A DNA stretch of 64,000 nt from Aspidapion aeneum (GCA_963576565.1 OY755039.1:81343955-81407954); one strand, 5' to 3'. Shown: positions 1 through 10,225, counted from the stretch's first letter. Notes: generated by a model not told the origin, from the sequence alone. Translations and numbers: made by a program.

Positions 1-1017
1 CGAACATGCGGTTTTCAGTTTTATGATTTGATCTGAGTGACAATGTAATTTTATGAAAAAAAAGACGGGGATGGGTGGGCGTGAAAACGAGGTAAATTTG
101 TAACTTTGGAATGAAAACAGATATACATACATATATATATATATATATCTAAATATTGAAGTATTTATCCCTTTGCTATCTTGTAGTAGGTAAAAAAGTA
201 TCATCAGATATGTATTAAATCATAATAGTCACCCAAAATGATTTTTTCGCAATTTCAAATTTAATTTAATTATCAAAATCAGCGGCCTTACATACCCTCA
301 GGTACCAAATTGAAACAAAAATCACAAAAATGTATTAAATTGAATTGTTACCGTCACTATAAACACATGTCAAAATTGCAAACTGAAACTAGGTGGCGAG
401 TTGGAAAAATTAGCCGCCGTGAGTAGGTGGCGGCGAATTGCCCCATTCCCCTGGTCACTATGCAAAACGCGAAAAATAGCCCCCCCCCCCCCAAAATGAA
501 ATTCCTAAATCCGCCCCTGAACATTTCAAACCGGTAAAAAAATTGAAAGTGCTCAAAAAAAGGTAATGTTAAAAATGCTTCTTTAGTTTTTGCACTTATA
601 TTTTCTATTTTCGTGGCCACCGGATTGTTCTCGAAACGTTTCCTGTCAATTATTAATTCTAAATCAAGACAGGAACATCCTGCCGGTCCTGCAAAATTCC
701 TGTTTCATTGATTTCCTGCTGTTCGGACGCTGTCGATGTTAACATGCTGCTAGCTAGCTTATAACTATGGATACACGGTGGTCCATTTTTCCTCCCTAGC
801 ATGAATTTATAATATATAAGTATTCACTTTTAGTCCAATTTATGGATCCCCACAGTTTATCATATAGGACAAAGAAAGACAAGAACAATCATAGAAAGAT
901 TACAAAGAGAAATGGTATAACGAATATCAAAAACGGAATTATTTATAACCGGACATTATCAAAAACGTCATTTATTGAAAAAACACATCAAAAAACGAAT
1001 TTTTAAAATCGCCCTAT
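1..1017. other. Non-coding left flank with simple repeats
   Basis: No convincing coding region is seen. The stretch holds a short (TA)n run at about 124-150, a poly-C run at about 481-492, and AT-rich sequence. The last about 60 bases (ending in ATCGCCCTAT) are homologous to sequence at about 8560-8592. They are therefore the left part of the dispersed repeat that the BEL element interrupted. Confidence 0.6.
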
Positions 1018-1677
1018 TGAACAAGTTTCCCAACTTGTTTTTATTTTTGTAAATAATTATATTCTCTAATTTTCACTTAAAATTAGAGAAGCTATCTCTC
1101 TTAGTTTTAAATATTTTTGGGTTACATTTTCTACGCTTACAAGCGTTTTTAGAATATTATTTTGATTTACTTTACGCTATATCTTTCCATATTTTAAATT
1201 TAAACTTCGCGCGCTTCTTCCAGCAATGAAGGATTTGAGATAAGCGGCTAAATTCGGCCTAGCAGACGAAAACGCCGATTGTCTGAGAGAACAACTCAAC
1301 CACGTGCTACGTGCAAGTAAAGTCACCGCACCGCTATCATTTTATCTTAAAATTGTGGAAACTATTAATTTTACGCTTTAGTTTATTATATATTAGTGTT
1401 TGGAACATTTTGAACTATAGAACAATGGAGAGTCTGGTACTTCGCGTATAATAGGGCTGGCCAGCCAAGTAGCTACAAAAGACATCTAAGGGTAAGTCGT
1501 TTCTTGATAATTTTTCATTGCTACGTTTTTTTTAGTATTTAAGTTTTTAGGCTCTTTTTTCCCTGTTGGAGCCCTGTGGAAAGATACAGTCCCTCTTAAC
1601 TCCCCCACGTTTTTCTCGAGCTATCTCGAGTGGTCCTTCGGTATATTTTATTTTCTACAGAAGGCCTGACCTCAGCA
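1018..1677 (+). repeat. 5' LTR of the BEL/Pao element
   Basis: This is a 660-bp direct repeat of 7477-8136. It opens with a short inverted repeat (AACAAGTT, spacer TCCC, AACTTGTT) directly after the TG terminus. A perfect 12-bp hairpin follows at 1062-1090 (TTCTCTAATTTT, loop CACTT, complement). A CTCGAG pair lies near 1616-1630. A strong donor-like AGGGTAAGT at about 1489-1497 and an acceptor-like TTTTCTACAG ending near 1660 could define a leader intron inside the LTR. That intron is only a possibility. The exact end (…CTCAGCA) is set by the target duplication. Confidence 0.93.
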
Positions 1678-1679
1678 TT

Positions 1680-1696
1680 TGGTCCAGGTTCGAGCC
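1680..1696 (+). promoter_or_regulatory. Candidate primer-binding site
   Basis: TGGTCCAGGTTCGAGCC starts two bases after the 5' LTR end, the usual position for a tRNA primer-binding site, and begins with TGG, the complement of tRNA CCA. I do not assign the tRNA species. The neighbouring GGACC at about 1705 could pair with GGTCC here. Confidence 0.55.
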
Positions 1697-2045
1697 CGAT
1701 AACAGGACCCCGGGAAAAATTAAAGTCTAAATCGCATTTTGTTAAATATAAAATTTTTAATAAATACGCTGACCTTGCTCTTTTTGCTGTGCTCGCAGTA
1801 AAAATAACAAGTAAAAAAGTACCGAACGCGCATTGTTTTCGCGCATTTCCTACCTCTTTTTGGCTTGGCGTCGACTGCACGTAGGAAAAGTTTCCAACAC
1901 ACGATCTTAGAGAGGTAAATGAGACTTGTTTACATTGTTTATCGCCTATTTTCTTTTCTTTTTAAACGCTTTTAATTTTTAAATATTAAAAATTTCGGAA
2001 ACTAATCGTTCACCTGTTTTAACGGAGTTTTTTAAAAACATTACA

Positions 2046-3953
2046 ATGAGTACGCAACTTAAGAAGTTAGAAGCACTCCGTAATGTGCAACATAATCGCA
2101 TTAATACTCTTCATAACTTAGCTAATGCTTGCCTAACGGATGATACAAAAAAACCGTGTTTACAGGTTCGACTGATCGACCTTGATGAAATGAAAGAAAC
2201 ATTTTTTATTTATCAAAATCAAATAATAGAGGCTTATTCGGCAAGTCCGGAGAGACTGGAAGAAGAAAATGAACGCCTTACTGAGTTTGACGACAGCTTC
2301 TATGATATTAAAAGAATTCAAAAACAACTATTTGAGGTGAAAATTGAAGCTCCTCAACCTCAAAACTTAACGCAAATTTCAAATTCTTCTGATCCAGACC
2401 GCTTTATGGCGTCTTTAATGCCAAGACTGCGCATTGTCGAATTTCATGGCGACATCACTAAGTTTCCAACCTTTCTAGATATGTACAATAGTTCTGTACA
2501 CAATAATCCTAGTATTCCTACAAACGCTAAATTTAATTTGTTACTGTCCTACCTAAAAGGACCGCCTTTAAACGTAGTTAAACACTTACAAATAACCGAC
2601 GCTAATTATATAATCGCTTACAATACGCTTCTAAAACGCTATCATAACCCCCGCTTATCGGCTCAAACTTATTGGCGCTCCGTGTATAATTTTCCCGCTC
2701 TCAAAGACGACAATCCAGAAACGCTGCGCACGCTGCTTGATGTTTTTTCAGAAAACATTGAGGCTTTAAAAACTCTAAATTACGACACTGATCAATGGTG
2801 TTTTCCGCTCGCCAACATTTTACTAGATAAATTGCCTGAGGTACTACTTTCGCGCTTTGAACTAGCTAATTCTAGGTCTAATGAAATGCCCAAATATCAA
2901 GAAATTTATCATTTCCTTGAAACTCAATGTAATTCGCTTTATTCGCTACAATCTAAAAATAGATTTAAAAATAATAAACAGTTTTATAAAAATAACGCCT
3001 CGCCTTATTATACAAAAACGCTCCTTGGTACGGAAAATACTCATTCTAAAGATAGATGCGCTTTTTGTGATTCTAACACACATTCAATATATTTATGTAA
3101 CGCATTTAAAGGTAAATCTCCCTACGAACGCTATTCTTACGCTAAAAATAAAAAACTATGTTTAAATTGTTTAAGCTCAATACATTTAACAAATTCTTGT
3201 CAAAGTCTACGCTCATGTCGCTATTGCCCTGGTAATCAAAGACACCACTCATTAATTCATTTTGAGCGAAATTATAATTGCGCTAATTCCCAAAATCAAA
3301 ATAGATCACATTTTGATGCTAACGTGAATTTCTCACAAAATCTCTCTAATATGTCGCCCAACGCATCTCCAAGTAGTTCACCACGTGGTTACTTGGCCAG
3401 TCAGCAAAGTTTTAGATCCCCGGCTACTGGTTGTCCGCTTCCAAATTACTCTACTCCAAATAAGTTCCCTCAAAGTGCCTCTTCTCAAAATAATCAAAAT
3501 TTTACTTCGACGTCTTCTAATTCACAAGTACCAATCGCAACTCCTTCGGGTTCTAACCCCACGCATTGTGGTTTTATTTCTGCGCAATCGCAAGTTTTAT
3601 TGTCAACTATCCTAGTAAAAATTCAAGATGTCCGCGGTAACTTTCAAACAGTTAGAGCGGTGTTAGACAGCGGTTCGCAAAACACTTTCTGTTCTCAAAA
3701 ATTAGCGCAACAATTGGGCCTTCCAAGACAACCCTTATGTTCAAATATACAGGGGGTTGGAGGCAACTCTCTTACTTCTGATCTAGGATCGATTTTTATT
3801 AAAATTTGTAATTTTCAAAAACCAGATATTTTTGTGTCTACGCAAGCAATTATTTTGCAAAAAGTTTGTACTGATTTACCGTCAGTAAAAATAAATACAG
3901 AAAATTGGCATTTTGTAAAAAATTTACCCTTAGCAGATCCCACTTTTTTGTAA
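2046..3953 (+). CDS. gag: BEL/Pao Gag-protease polyprotein (N-terminal part of the element's ORF)
   Basis: This 635-residue frame encodes the structural Gag and the start of the aspartic protease. Residues about 125-230 (LRIVEFHGDITKF… through KRYHNPR) match the DUF1759 Gag-type domain of BEL/Pao elements. A Cys/His region follows: CAFCDSNTHSIYLC near residue 338 and a canonical CX2CX4HX4C zinc knuckle (CLNCLSSIHLTNSC), then a CX2C…HHX3H cluster. A Ser/Asn/Gln-rich linker leads to the protease (DUF1758-like) with the active-site DSGS at about residue 541. The start ATG at 2046 is the first in frame after the leader. The frame stops at 3951-3953, just past a T6 run, while recognisable protease sequence continues in the -1 frame. 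The stop is therefore not the natural end of the polyprotein. Gag is expected to assemble cytoplasmic particles carrying element RNA. Confidence 0.9.
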   Translation: MSTQLKKLEALRNVQHNRINTLHNLANACLTDDTKKPCLQVRLIDLDEMKETFFIYQNQIIEAYSASPERLEEENERLTEFDDSFYDIKRIQKQLFEVKIEAPQPQNLTQISNSSDPDRFMASLMPRLRIVEFHGDITKFPTFLDMYNSSVHNNPSIPTNAKFNLLLSYLKGPPLNVVKHLQITDANYIIAYNTLLKRYHNPRLSAQTYWRSVYNFPALKDDNPETLRTLLDVFSENIEALKTLNYDTDQWCFPLANILLDKLPEVLLSRFELANSRSNEMPKYQEIYHFLETQCNSLYSLQSKNRFKNNKQFYKNNASPYYTKTLLGTENTHSKDRCAFCDSNTHSIYLCNAFKGKSPYERYSYAKNKKLCLNCLSSIHLTNSCQSLRSCRYCPGNQRHHSLIHFERNYNCANSQNQNRSHFDANVNFSQNLSNMSPNASPSSSPRGYLASQQSFRSPATGCPLPNYSTPNKFPQSASSQNNQNFTSTSSNSQVPIATPSGSNPTHCGFISAQSQVLLSTILVKIQDVRGNFQTVRAVLDSGSQNTFCSQKLAQQLGLPRQPLCSNIQGVGGNSLTSDLGSIFIKICNFQKPDIFVSTQAIILQKVCTDLPSVKINTENWHFVKNLPLADPTFL

Positions 3954-4411
3954 ATTTACTAATTGGTATGGATCTATTTCCACTAATTATACAGGGTGAA
4001 AAAATCGCTAGCGATGATCCAAATCATCCCTTTGCTATGGGAACTATTTTCGGCTATATTTTGATGGGACAAATAAATCAACCCTTAATTTCTACCCCGC
4101 CAATTAATGCTCTTTTTTGTCAAAATGAAAATGACTCGCTTTCGCAATTAATTTCAAAATTTTGGGAAACCGACTGCGTCCCCCAAAAAACTCATTTGAA
4201 ACCAGAGGATGAAATGTGTGAAAATTATTTTAAACAGAGCGTGTCGCGTAATCAAGACGGCCGGTATACTGTCTCCCTTCCCTTTCGCACATTTGACAAT
4301 CCACCGCAGTTTCCTGGAATAAAACAAGTCGCGCTAAATCGTTTCTTATCTTTAGAAAAAAAAAACTGCTTCGCGATAAAAACTTGTATTGTGAATATTC
4401 TAAATTTATGA
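3905..4411 (+). CDS. BEL/Pao protease C-terminal part and protease-RT linker, frame-shifted fragment
   Basis: This open stretch lies in the -1 frame relative to the Gag-protease frame. Family-like sequence starts at about 3947 with LLIGMDLFPLI, typical of the end of the BEL protease domain (LIG-D-L motif), and continues through the linker toward RT. It ends when a run of ten A (4356-4365) again shifts the frame by -1; the RT frame begins immediately downstream. The residues before about 3947 are a shadow of the upstream frame. No independent start codon is needed: in an intact copy this would be the interior of one polyprotein. The fragment is real coding material but is not a separate gene. 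Confidence 0.8.
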   Translation: MAFCKKFTLSRSHFFVNLLIGMDLFPLIIQGEKIASDDPNHPFAMGTIFGYILMGQINQPLISTPPINALFCQNENDSLSQLISKFWETDCVPQKTHLKPEDEMCENYFKQSVSRNQDGRYTVSLPFRTFDNPPQFPGIKQVALNRFLSLEKKNCFAIKTCIVNILNL

Positions 4412-5883
4412 ATGAATATTTGGAATTGGGTCATATGGACTATGACTCAGAAAAAGAAGACGATTCAGACAGCTATTTTATTCCACATTTCGCTGTTGTT
4501 AAAAATGAAGCTATCACTACTAAGACAAGGGTAGTTTTTAATGCGAGTATTACTGACCCCTTTACGCATATTTCGCTTAATCAAGTATTATTATCGGGTC
4601 CAAAACTACAAAAAGATATTATTCAAATATTATTACATTTTCGCCTTAACCCTGTGACGCTCACCTGCGATATTCAAAAAATGTATCGTGGTATAAATAT
4701 CAACCCTGATCATCAAAAATACCAAAAAATATTTTGGCGGTTTAACCCTAATGAAAAAGTTTCCGTTTTTAAACTACGAACTGTCACTTACGGAGTGAAC
4801 TGTTCACCATATCTCGCTTTACGCACCCTTCAGCACTTAGCTGAGTCCGAATATGATAACTACCCTCACGCTGCTAAAGTTATACTTAACGATACCTATA
4901 TTGATGACGTCACTACTTCATGTAAAACGGTTCAAGAGGCGTTAAATTTGCAGCATGAGCTTACGGAATTGTTAGGAAACGCTGGCTTGAAATTACACAA
5001 ATGGTCTAGCAATCGCTCAGAAGTGATCTCTCATTTAGATCCCTCCTTAGTCAACCCCGCAGTTTTATCTCTCGATTCGGATGACGTCACTAAGGTCTTA
5101 GGCCTGTGCTGGCAGCCTTCATACGACGAGTTTCGATTTAACATATTACCTAATCAGCAAAGCTGTACAAAAAGGACGCTTCTCTCTTTTTTAGCACGCT
5201 GCTATGACCCCCATGGTTATCTTACCCCAGTAACATTCACTTTAAAATATTTGATTCAACAAATTTGGTTACTTGGTATTTCCTGGGACGCCACGCCTAC
5301 TTTAGAAATAGTTCGTCAGTGGACACTCTATCAATCTGAATTTCAAGTTTTAGAAAAATTTAGTTTACCCCGCCACATTGACATCACCAACGCCGAATCC
5401 ATCGATCTCTGTGGTTTTTGTGATGCGAGTGAACGAGGGTACGCATGCGTAATATACTTACGTGTCTTACAAAACGCTAAATATCACATATATTTTGTTC
5501 TTGCGAAAAGTCGCATCGCTCCACTTAAAAAATTTGTTAGTATTCCGAGAATAGAACTTCTAGCCGCTACTCTTTTATCTGAGGTCTTAAAATACACATA
5601 TGATATATTCATAAAAAGGTTCACAATAAATAATATTTACGCTTTTTCGGACGCAATGGCTGTTTTACACTGGATAAAATCCCATCCAAGTAAATGGAAA
5701 ACTTTTGTCGCAAATCGTGTTAGTCTTATCCAAGATAATATTAATCCAGAATGTTGGTTATATACCCCCACATTTCTCAATAGTGCCGATGTAGCCAGCC
5801 GCGGCTGCTCGCCGAGTGAGCTTTTAAATCATCCCCTATGGTGGGCCGCCCCTAGTTTTTTACAAGAATCTTTCGATAAATAG
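4384..5883 (+). CDS. pol: BEL/Pao reverse transcriptase-RNase H
   Basis: This is RNA-dependent DNA synthesis and RNA removal for the element. The RT domain shows the BEL-type fingers/palm (RVVFNAS near the start, then LTCDIQKMYRGI) and the catalytic YIDD box with D174/D175 (4903-4908), preceded by VTYGVNCSPYLA. The RNase H domain follows with the four acidic positions: FCDAS, IPRIELLAAT, YAFSDAMAVL and NSADVASRG. The frame is open upstream of the first ATG (4411) to the A10 run, so it is the interior of a polyprotein and not a separately initiated protein. It stops at TAG 5881-5883, immediately after RNase H. The same frame is open again beyond it into integrase, so this is a single nonsense codon in an otherwise continuous pol frame. 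Confidence 0.92.
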   Translation: MYCEYSKFMNEYLELGHMDYDSEKEDDSDSYFIPHFAVVKNEAITTKTRVVFNASITDPFTHISLNQVLLSGPKLQKDIIQILLHFRLNPVTLTCDIQKMYRGININPDHQKYQKIFWRFNPNEKVSVFKLRTVTYGVNCSPYLALRTLQHLAESEYDNYPHAAKVILNDTYIDDVTTSCKTVQEALNLQHELTELLGNAGLKLHKWSSNRSEVISHLDPSLVNPAVLSLDSDDVTKVLGLCWQPSYDEFRFNILPNQQSCTKRTLLSFLARCYDPHGYLTPVTFTLKYLIQQIWLLGISWDATPTLEIVRQWTLYQSEFQVLEKFSLPRHIDITNAESIDLCGFCDASERGYACVIYLRVLQNAKYHIYFVLAKSRIAPLKKFVSIPRIELLAATLLSEVLKYTYDIFIKRFTINNIYAFSDAMAVLHWIKSHPSKWKTFVANRVSLIQDNINPECWLYTPTFLNSADVASRGCSPSELLNHPLWWAAPSFLQESFDK

Positions 5884-7455
5884 CCAACAAAAACCCCGCA
5901 AGTCAAAATAAATGACAGTTTAGAGACTGAGGAACGAAAAAATGTTGCTCTGATTTCTTGTGACCGAATAACGGAAAATTTTTTAGATTCGCTTTTAAAT
6001 AATAAATCCGATTTTTACGCTATTCAACTACTTTTAGCCCGCAGTTTACGATTCATAAATAATTGTAGACTATCCGCAGACGTCAGAAAAAAGACAAATA
6101 TAGATTATATCGATCTATTTAACGCTTTAAAATGTTTGGCTAAGCACGAACAACAAAAATACTTTTCTGAAGTAATTCTTAACCTGCAAAACCAGAAAAA
6201 ATGCATAAAACCCATACAAAAATTGAATCCCTTTTTAGACCAGGATGGTCTTATAAGAGTTGGAGGACGCATTCAACAAGCCATGACTATTTCTTACGGA
6301 CAAAAACATCCTCTTCTTTTACCCAAGGAAAGTAGACTTTCTTCTATTTTTATTGAATATATGCACAAAAAATATTTGCATGTCGGAGTGCAAACAGTCC
6401 AATATCTCATTAGTCAAATTTTTTGGATTTTATCTGCCAAACGCTTAATTAAAACGGTTTTATCCAAATGTGTTCGTTGCTTTCGCGTCAAACCGCATTC
6501 TTATGAGCAAATCATGGGACAAATTCCGTCCTACCGCTTGATTCCACAAAAGCCTTTTACTTTTAGTGGAGTAGATTTTAGTGGTGCTATACCTATCACT
6601 CTCAGTAAACACAGAGGTGTAAAAACACAAAAAGCATATATCTGCCTTTTTATTTGTCTAAATACTAAAGCTTTACATCTCGAGTTAGTGTCAGATCTAA
6701 CTTCGGACGCTTTTTTAGCTGCGCTACGTCGCTTTGTTGCCCGAAGAGGTTACATAAAAACTCTTTTTTCAGACAATGGCACAAATTTCGTTAAATCCAG
6801 CAAAGAATTGCTTGATCTTGCAAGAAATGCTTGCACGCAACAAGCTATCGCCTGGAATTTTATCCCTCCATCAGCTCCCCACTTCGGCGGTCTTTGGGAG
6901 TCAGGGATAAAATCAGTAAAACCTCACTTAATTCGTACCATTGGCTCGCAAATTCTAAGTTTTGAGGAGTTGTACACGGTTCTTTGTCAAATTGAGGCGA
7001 TTTTAAATTCTCGCCCCTTGACCCCGCAATCTACCGACTGTAACGATCTACAGGTTTTAACACCGGGACATTTTTTAACACATGGACCTTTAGTTTCTGT
7101 TCCTGATGAAGATTTTTCAAGTAAACCTGAGAATCGGTTATCGCGATGGAACTTGGTCCAACGAATACAAGCCGATTTTTGGCGTCGTTGGAGCCAAGAA
7201 TTTTTACAGACCCTTCAAGTACGAAATAAATGGTTGGAACCATGCGCCGAGCCAAAAATAGGTACCCTCGTTCTTATCAAAGACGAGTTATCACCGCCCC
7301 TTCAATGGCGGGTAGGTCGCATTATTGAAATTTTTAAAGGGCCTGATGGGCACGCTAGGGTGGCAAATGTTCGTACCGCGTCCGGTATCTTTAAACGAAT
7401 TTTAGTCAAGCTTTGCCCCCTTCCAATTGATTCAGATTCACCTACCGAAAAATGA
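5884..7455 (+). CDS. BEL/Pao integrase with N-terminal linker
   Basis: This frame continues directly from the RT-RNase H frame after TAG 5881-5883. The first ATG is at 6136, but the 84 codons before it are open and read as typical linker. The N-terminal zinc-binding region includes HKKYLHVGV and CVRC. The catalytic core has the D, D, E triad: GVDFSG, FSDNGTNF and HFGGLWESGIK. A C-terminal DUF5641-type module follows (GTLVLIKDE…LQWRVGRI…RTASG), ending with PLPIDSDSPTEK and stop at 7453-7455. The integrase would insert element cDNA and leave the 5-bp duplication seen at the flanks. Catalytic residues are intact; only the upstream breaks would prevent expression from a single mRNA. Confidence 0.92.
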   Translation, partial: PTKTPQVKINDSLETEERKNVALISCDRITENFLDSLLNNKSDFYAIQLLLARSLRFINNCRLSADVRKKTNIDYIDLFNALKCLAKHEQQKYFSEVILNLQNQKKCIKPIQKLNPFLDQDGLIRVGGRIQQAMTISYGQKHPLLLPKESRLSSIFIEYMHKKYLHVGVQTVQYLISQIFWILSAKRLIKTVLSKCVRCFRVKPHSYEQIMGQIPSYRLIPQKPFTFSGVDFSGAIPITLSKHRGVKTQKAYICLFICLNTKALHLELVSDLTSDAFLAALRRFVARRGYIKTLFSDNGTNFVKSSKELLDLARNACTQQAIAWNFIPPSAPHFGGLWESGIKSVKPHLIRTIGSQILSFEELYTVLCQIEAILNSRPLTPQSTDCNDLQVLTPGHFLTHGPLVSVPDEDFSSKPENRLSRWNLVQRIQADFWRRWSQEFLQTLQVRNKWLEPCAEPKIGTLVLIKDELSPPLQWRVGRIIEIFKGPDGHARVANVRTASGIFKRILVKLCPLPIDSDSPTEK

Positions 7456-7476
7456 TGCTCATTTTGGTGGGCCGAA
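7456..7476 (+). promoter_or_regulatory. Candidate polypurine tract region before the 3' LTR
   Basis: The 21 bases between the integrase stop and the 3' LTR include GGTGGGCCGAA (7466-7476) directly adjoining the LTR, the position where plus-strand priming occurs. The purine run is short and broken by CC, so the call rests on position. Confidence 0.4.
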
Positions 7477-8136
7477 TGAACAAGTTTCCCAACTTGTTTT
7501 TATTTTTGTAAATAATTATATTCTCTAATTTTCACTTAAAATTAGAGAAGCTATCTCTCTTAGTTTTAAATATTTTTGGGTTACATTTTCTACGCTTACA
7601 AGCGTTTTTAGAATATTATTTTGATTTACTTTACGCTATATCTTTCCATATTTTAAATTTAAACTTCGCGCGCTTCTTCCAGCAATGAAGGATTTGAGAT
7701 AAGCGGCTAAATTCGGCCTAGCAGACGAAAACGCCGATTGTCTGAGAGAACAACTCAACCACGCGCTACGTGCAAGTAAAGTCACCGCACCGCTATCATT
7801 TTATCTTAAAATTGTGGAAACTATTAATTTTACGCTTTAGTTTATTATATATTAGTGTTTGGAACATTTTGAACTATAGAACAATGGAGAGTCTGGTACT
7901 TCGCGTATAATAGGGCTGGCCAGCCAAGTAGCTACAAAAGACATCTAAGGGTAAGTCGTTTCTTGATAATTTTTCATTGCTACGTTTTTTTTAGTATTTA
8001 AGTTTTTAGGCTCTTTTTTCCCTGTTGGAGCCCTGTGGAAAGATACAGTCCCTCTTAACTCCCCCACGTTTTTCTCGAGCTATCTCGAGTGGTCCTTCGG
8101 TATATTTTATTTTCTACAGAAGGCCTGACCTCACCA
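7477..8136 (+). repeat. 3' LTR of the BEL/Pao element
   Basis: This is a 660-bp copy of 1018-1677 with two visible base differences. It carries the same terminal inverted repeat and the perfect 12-bp hairpin (about 7521-7549). The right end …CTCACCA is followed by the CCTAT target duplication at 8137-8141. Confidence 0.93.
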
Positions 8137-8960
8137 CCTATATTTGATAAAATTATGCGAATATGATTTTTGTAGAGGTTGAGGGGAATGACAGGGGGAG
8201 ATAGGTAAGAGCCGGGAGGACTACAAAGGAATTACAGCAAATTAGAGGACATTTGCAATGGGTGATCAAAGGAATTTCATTAAAATCGCCTGAACTTTAG
8301 ATAATTTGTATGCTTTAAAGCCTACATCATCAAAAAAAATATAGTCTATAGCACCTTCGGGATCAGTAGCAATTCAAAGACACTTTTTTTGTCAAAATCG
8401 GTTTAGCTGTTTAGCCTCTAGCGCGACACAAACATACATATTTCCTTGCGAAAAATTATACCCTTCCTTTCGCCGTGCGTCAGTTTGGTAATAAAAATAA
8501 TATAAAACTATTACTAATAAGGAGGGCGGGGAGGAAAAAGGGAGAGTCCAGGGTGGACTGGTATGCAACAAGAATTTTTGAAATCGCCCTATATTTGATA
8601 AAATTATGCGAATAAGGTTTTTGAATAGGCTTGGGGGAATGACAGTAGGGGAGATGGGTGTGAGTAGGGAGGAGCAGGGAGGACTACAATGTAACTACAG
8701 CAAATTAGAGGACATTTGCAATGGGTGATCAAAGGATATTATTAAATTCGCCTGAAATTTAGATAATTTGAATGCCTTAAAGTCTACATCATGTGACAAA
8801 ATGGCGTCCAAAGACCTCCATGTTGATCCCTGTTTAAAAAAATATAGCCTATAGCACCTTCGGCATCAGTAGCAATTCAACATCTTTTTTGTCAAAATCG
8901 GTTTAGCCGGTTAGCCTATAGCGTGACACAAACATACATATTTACATACAAGTTATATGA
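8137..8960 (+). repeat. Tandem pair of a dispersed repeat, about 446 bp apart
   Basis: Two related copies run from about 8137-8480 and 8583-8960. Both begin ATTTGATAAAATTATGCGAA and share 'GATCAAAGGA', 'TATAGCACCTTCGG' and 'GTCAAAATCGGTTTAGC', then end in CACAAACATACATAT. The spacing between matching starts is about 446 bp. The first copy is the one split by the BEL insertion. No coding capacity is seen. Confidence 0.8.
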
Positions 8961-9684
8961 CCCTATCGGTTACATATTACCATCATATTACAAAGGTGTA
9001 CGAACTTTATGCTGACAGAGACATTATTCCCTACTTACGGATTTATTAATAATAGTTTTTACATGTGTTATAATAATCAGTTAGAATCTAGATTTAAGAT
9101 CGATTGGTTGTAATAAGTTTTAAAAATAATAAAAGTTGTTTTTAAAAACGGTTTCGGCAAAGCCTGTCTTTTAAGTTACATACCTACATACATACATATC
9201 CCATTCGAAAAACATTACCCATCCCTTCGCCGCGCCGTGCTGCAGTTGGGTAAAAAACGAGTGAAAGCCTCGGTGAAATCATAACAAAAACATTTAATGG
9301 AAAAACCCAAGTGCGCGAAAATGGTATTCTGTAAAAAGAATTGACATTTTTTGAAAATAATAATAAACGTGCCTCTTTGAAGGGTCAAGTCATTAACGTA
9401 TTAACCGGAGGAGACTAGGAAATAAACAAAAAAATCGGCCGTCTAGATAAACAATTTGTTTTAAAAAACGTACTTCTGCAGAAAAGAACTCATCGACTAT
9501 TTTTGTTTGATCCATAGAAAACTCTATTTCCTTTCTCTTTAAGAATCACCAAAATTATCCGATCTTTTCTTTACTTTTATTTCTTTTTTAAACCAATGCA
9601 ACGGAAAAAGACGAAACTGTTCTTCTTACAAACCCTTACCAGATAAATTATACACCACCAAATATGGATATATAACCAGGGCTA
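8961..9684. other. Non-coding, dispersed-repeat remnants
   Basis: No gene is seen. The text includes a 'CATACATACATA' tail near 9181, a motif CTCTTTGAAGGGTCAAG (about 9373) that recurs as a relative at about 14512, and 'AACCAATGCAACGGAAAAAGACGAAACT' type sequence (about 9590-9620) that recurs at about 10300 and 10430. Confidence 0.5.
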
Positions 9685-10225
9685 TCAAAACGGACGGGCC
9701 ACGATCCTGTTGACGTCACATCCGGGGCTGATTTTTTTTTGATGGTCACGTCACGACACAGCTGATTGTCTTTAAAATATTGAAGTTGGAATGACGGTTC
9801 ATGAATATTTGATTTTTAAAAAAATAAAGCCTGTTTTGAGATTGTTTTTAGTATATTCTTTTAAAATGTATGGAAATCCTTAATATTTCAGAGCCGCTTC
9901 ATTAGCTCACACTAAAATTAAATTTAAAACAGAAGCAAATGTGACAAACACAGATGACAAAGTCAAATACATGCCAAATATAACAGTTGGCATGCGGTAC
10001 ATGGCGGGTAATTCGAATTCAAAATAAGGAATGCATCCTTACAAAAGTTTGGTGGAATATGAGGATGGTGTGTGAGAATATTTTACTGAAATTTTGCGGA
10101 AATCTGTACTGCCATTTTGAAAATATCATAAAAAAACGTCTGACCTCCCACAAGACCCAATGTAAAATTCAGCCCCGGGAGAACAGCTGATTTTTTCAGG
10201 GTCGTGGCCTCTATTTTTGTGTTGG
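9685..10225. mobile_element. Small inverted-repeat element (MITE-like)
   Basis: Imperfect terminal inverted repeats are visible. GGGCCACGATCCTG with CCGGGGCTGA (about 9695-9732) matches the reverse complement of TCAGCCCCGGG (about 10170) and CAGGGTCGTGGCC (about 10196-10208). The interior of about 500 bp has no credible ORF. Ends are approximate and no target duplication was resolved. Confidence 0.5.

Larger units (their letters stand above)
1018..8136 (+). mobile_element. BEL/Pao LTR retrotransposon, near-complete and young
   Basis: Two direct 660-bp LTRs (1018-1677 and 7477-8136) flank Gag-protease, RT-RNase H and integrase regions in the BEL/Pao order. The LTRs begin TG and end CA. Reading across them I find only two differences (T1305 versus C in the 3' copy, and G1675 versus C8135), which points to a recent insertion. 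The flanking 5-bp direct repeat CCTAT (1013-1017 and 8137-8141) is a target-site duplication of the size expected for BEL/Pao. The element sits inside a dispersed repeat whose uninterrupted relative is at about 8583-8620. The long coding frame is broken by two one-base frame changes at homopolymers (about 3944-3950 and 4356-4366) and an in-frame TAG (5881-5883), so this copy is either non-autonomous or affected by sequencing indels. Confidence 0.95.

Noticed and set aside
1596..1902. Short ORFs over the 5' LTR/leader junction
   Set aside because: They cross the LTR boundary and primer site and show no domain; shadows of retrotransposon leader sequence.
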